DNA from: Paenibacillus sp. FSL M7-0420
GTDB taxonomy: Bacteria; Bacillota; Bacilli; Paenibacillales; Paenibacillaceae
DNA length: 64,000 bases
Reading direction: 5' to 3'
Assembly (NCBI RefSeq): GCF_038002345.1
Contig: NZ_JBBOCJ010000001.1
Location: 7,600,795 to 7,664,794 of the forward strand
The notes under the pieces are model-generated. The model saw only the letters and a program-made list of their open reading frames with translations, did no database searches and was not told where the DNA came from. The first letter of the stretch is position 1, and each line of letters begins with the position of its first letter. Below, one piece after another: positions 63,004 through 64,000 of this stretch. The position numbers were made by a program, and so were the translations under genes.

Positions 63004-63748
63004 CTACTTAGTCTTGTTTTTGAGTGCGATAATCTCAGTCTCAGATAGCCCAGAGGCTTTCACTATAATTGATGTTTCTATACCGTGCTTGAGAAGTTCC
63101 AACGCCATTTGAATTGCTTTTCTCCTCTCTCCTTCAGCAAGAGCTCCTTCAATCATAGAGGCCTCATCATGCAAATACTTCTGTCTGTCCTCATACAATC
63201 GGCGGGCCTCCGCATCCTGACTAAGAAACTCCAACGTATCCATTGCTTTTTTCAGTACAGGTTCATTCATCGTCAGCACCTCCCAATTGGATTTATCTGC
63301 ACCCTTTAAAAAGAGCAGCCAGTTGATCAATCCGCCACCCTCTAAAGGAGTCGCATGTTCGCTAATTTTGGGCAGCTCAAGAAAGTGTAGTTCCATGTCA
63401 TCAATAAGTGGTATTCCGCTTCAGTCTTCACGAAGATGGAATACGATATGGTATTGGCTGTTGGGGATAAATGAGTAATTAAGTATGTTGATGGTAACAC
63501 ATTTCTTCAACATTTATAAGTTCACCATCTGCTGTTCTCCCTCGAATATCGAGTATCGATTGTTTGTCGCGGGGAGCATCCTTTTCAGTATAGGGATTCA
63601 GTAGAATAATCTCCGTTAAAGGTGGGCTATTGGCCTCTAGAAAAGTCTTGTTTAGGAAGGCAAGCAGCACATCCCGGTTTTCCTCACTGCCAAATATTCG
63701 TTTGAATAAAAAGTCATTTCGGGGATCAAGAAGTTCACTCATCGGCAA
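63004..63748 (-). pseudogene. Broken Rpn-family (PD-(D/E)XK) recombination-promoting nuclease
   Basis: Two pieces of one Rpn/transposase-31-like gene remain. The 5' piece (63748-63479) covers the N-terminal 'DPRNDFLFKRIFGSEENRDVLLAFLN' block and the nuclease start, then runs into a foreign tail. The 3' piece (63396-63004) has the family's tail with 'LHFLELPK' and a C-terminal helical region. Between them one reading frame gives 'TINILNYSFIPNSQYH' and 'VFHLREDxSGIPLIDD', with x a TGA stop; the segment normally between 'INVE' and 'TINIL' is missing, about 40 codons. So it has both an internal deletion and a stop. Rpn genes often decay in this way. Confidence 0.75.
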
Positions 63749-63875
63749 TGAACTCCATTCAACTGTTCACAGACTCTTAGACATGATTAGTACATTTTCC
63801 TTTTAACTGGGAAGGATATATCCCATTTGCGCTATTCTTCGATCAAGGCACATTTTATTCCGACAGAAGCAAACC

Positions 63876-63904
63876 TCCTTTTGCAACCTGAGGTTGCAGA
63901 AGGA
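63876..63904. repeat. Inverted repeat near the window end
   Basis: TCCTTTTGCAACCT and AGGTTGCAGAAGGA are a perfect-looking palindrome with one mismatch. It may be a terminator or operator for genes beyond the window. The stretch 63749-64000 has no supportable gene; an ATG or GTG near the last 20 bases with GGAGG may begin one. Confidence 0.4.
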
Positions 63905-64000
63905 TATACGCATTATTCAACTTACACTCGATTTCGATATCAGCATCTCTATGCTACTATTGGCTGTGTTGAGTGATAGTAGAATGGAGGTGTGTTCACG

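Overview
The window looks like a chromosomal segment of a Paenibacillus-type Firmicute. The support is indirect but consistent: moderately high GC, strong AGGAGG-type ribosome binding sites with frequent TTG/GTG starts and 4-base gene overlaps, LplABC/YtcP-type sugar importers, a membrane-anchored YesN-like AraC regulator, stalk-domain secreted proteins, a Gly-X-Thr collagen-like surface protein, a CtsR-type heat-shock operator, and HflX/DegV/MocR family members. No rRNA, tRNA, phage or CRISPR locus was seen.

Layout. 1-3.2 kb: the end of a sugar-binding protein and a collagen-like protein. 3.2-5.9 kb: intergenic repeats carrying a complete 1658-bp insertion sequence. 5.9-18.0 kb: a carbohydrate-utilisation locus (two permeases, lipoprotein receptor, large modular glycosidase-like protein, GH3, GH105, uncharacterised toroid-like protein). 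18.0-20.5 kb: repeat array, then hflX behind a leader with a short peptide and an intrinsic terminator. 20.5-26.2 kb: a secreted/surface-type protein, and a SWIM zinc-finger plus SNF2 helicase pair. 26.3-30.9 kb: AraC-type membrane regulator, TctC-type receptor and KdgT-type permease. 31.4-35 kb: two stalk-domain proteins, an AraC-GyrI regulator, a double GNAT. 35-37.1 kb: an alkylation-repair operon (adaA-ogt-alkA). 37.2-43 kb: hairpin array, VOC protein with divergent WYL regulator, second IS copy, MocR-type regulator lacking its PLP lysine, GNAT. 43-47.7 kb: CtsR-controlled hsp20, DnaJ-type cbpA and clpB. 48-57.5 kb: repeat array, small proteins, a two-domain glycosyltransferase, cyclophilin, and a five-gene peptide importer. 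57.5-63.7 kb: SDR, AI-2E transporter, S66 peptidase, DegV, hypotheticals, and a broken Rpn nuclease gene.

Three observations stand out. First, hflX has a complete attenuator-like leader: promoter, 12-codon leader peptide with an Arg-Ile-Arg motif at positions 6-8 (the same spacing as the macrolide-arrest motif in ErmDL), a sequestering hairpin, a possible antiterminator pairing, and a terminator just before the gene. Second, at least seven intergenic arrays share a 51-52-bp period although their sequences differ; each unit is centred on a small palindrome. Third, both IS copies sit exactly in the 5-nt loop of one of those palindromes, and the loop is the duplicated target. Together these suggest that the arrays are the target of this IS and may have a structural or regulatory role of their own.
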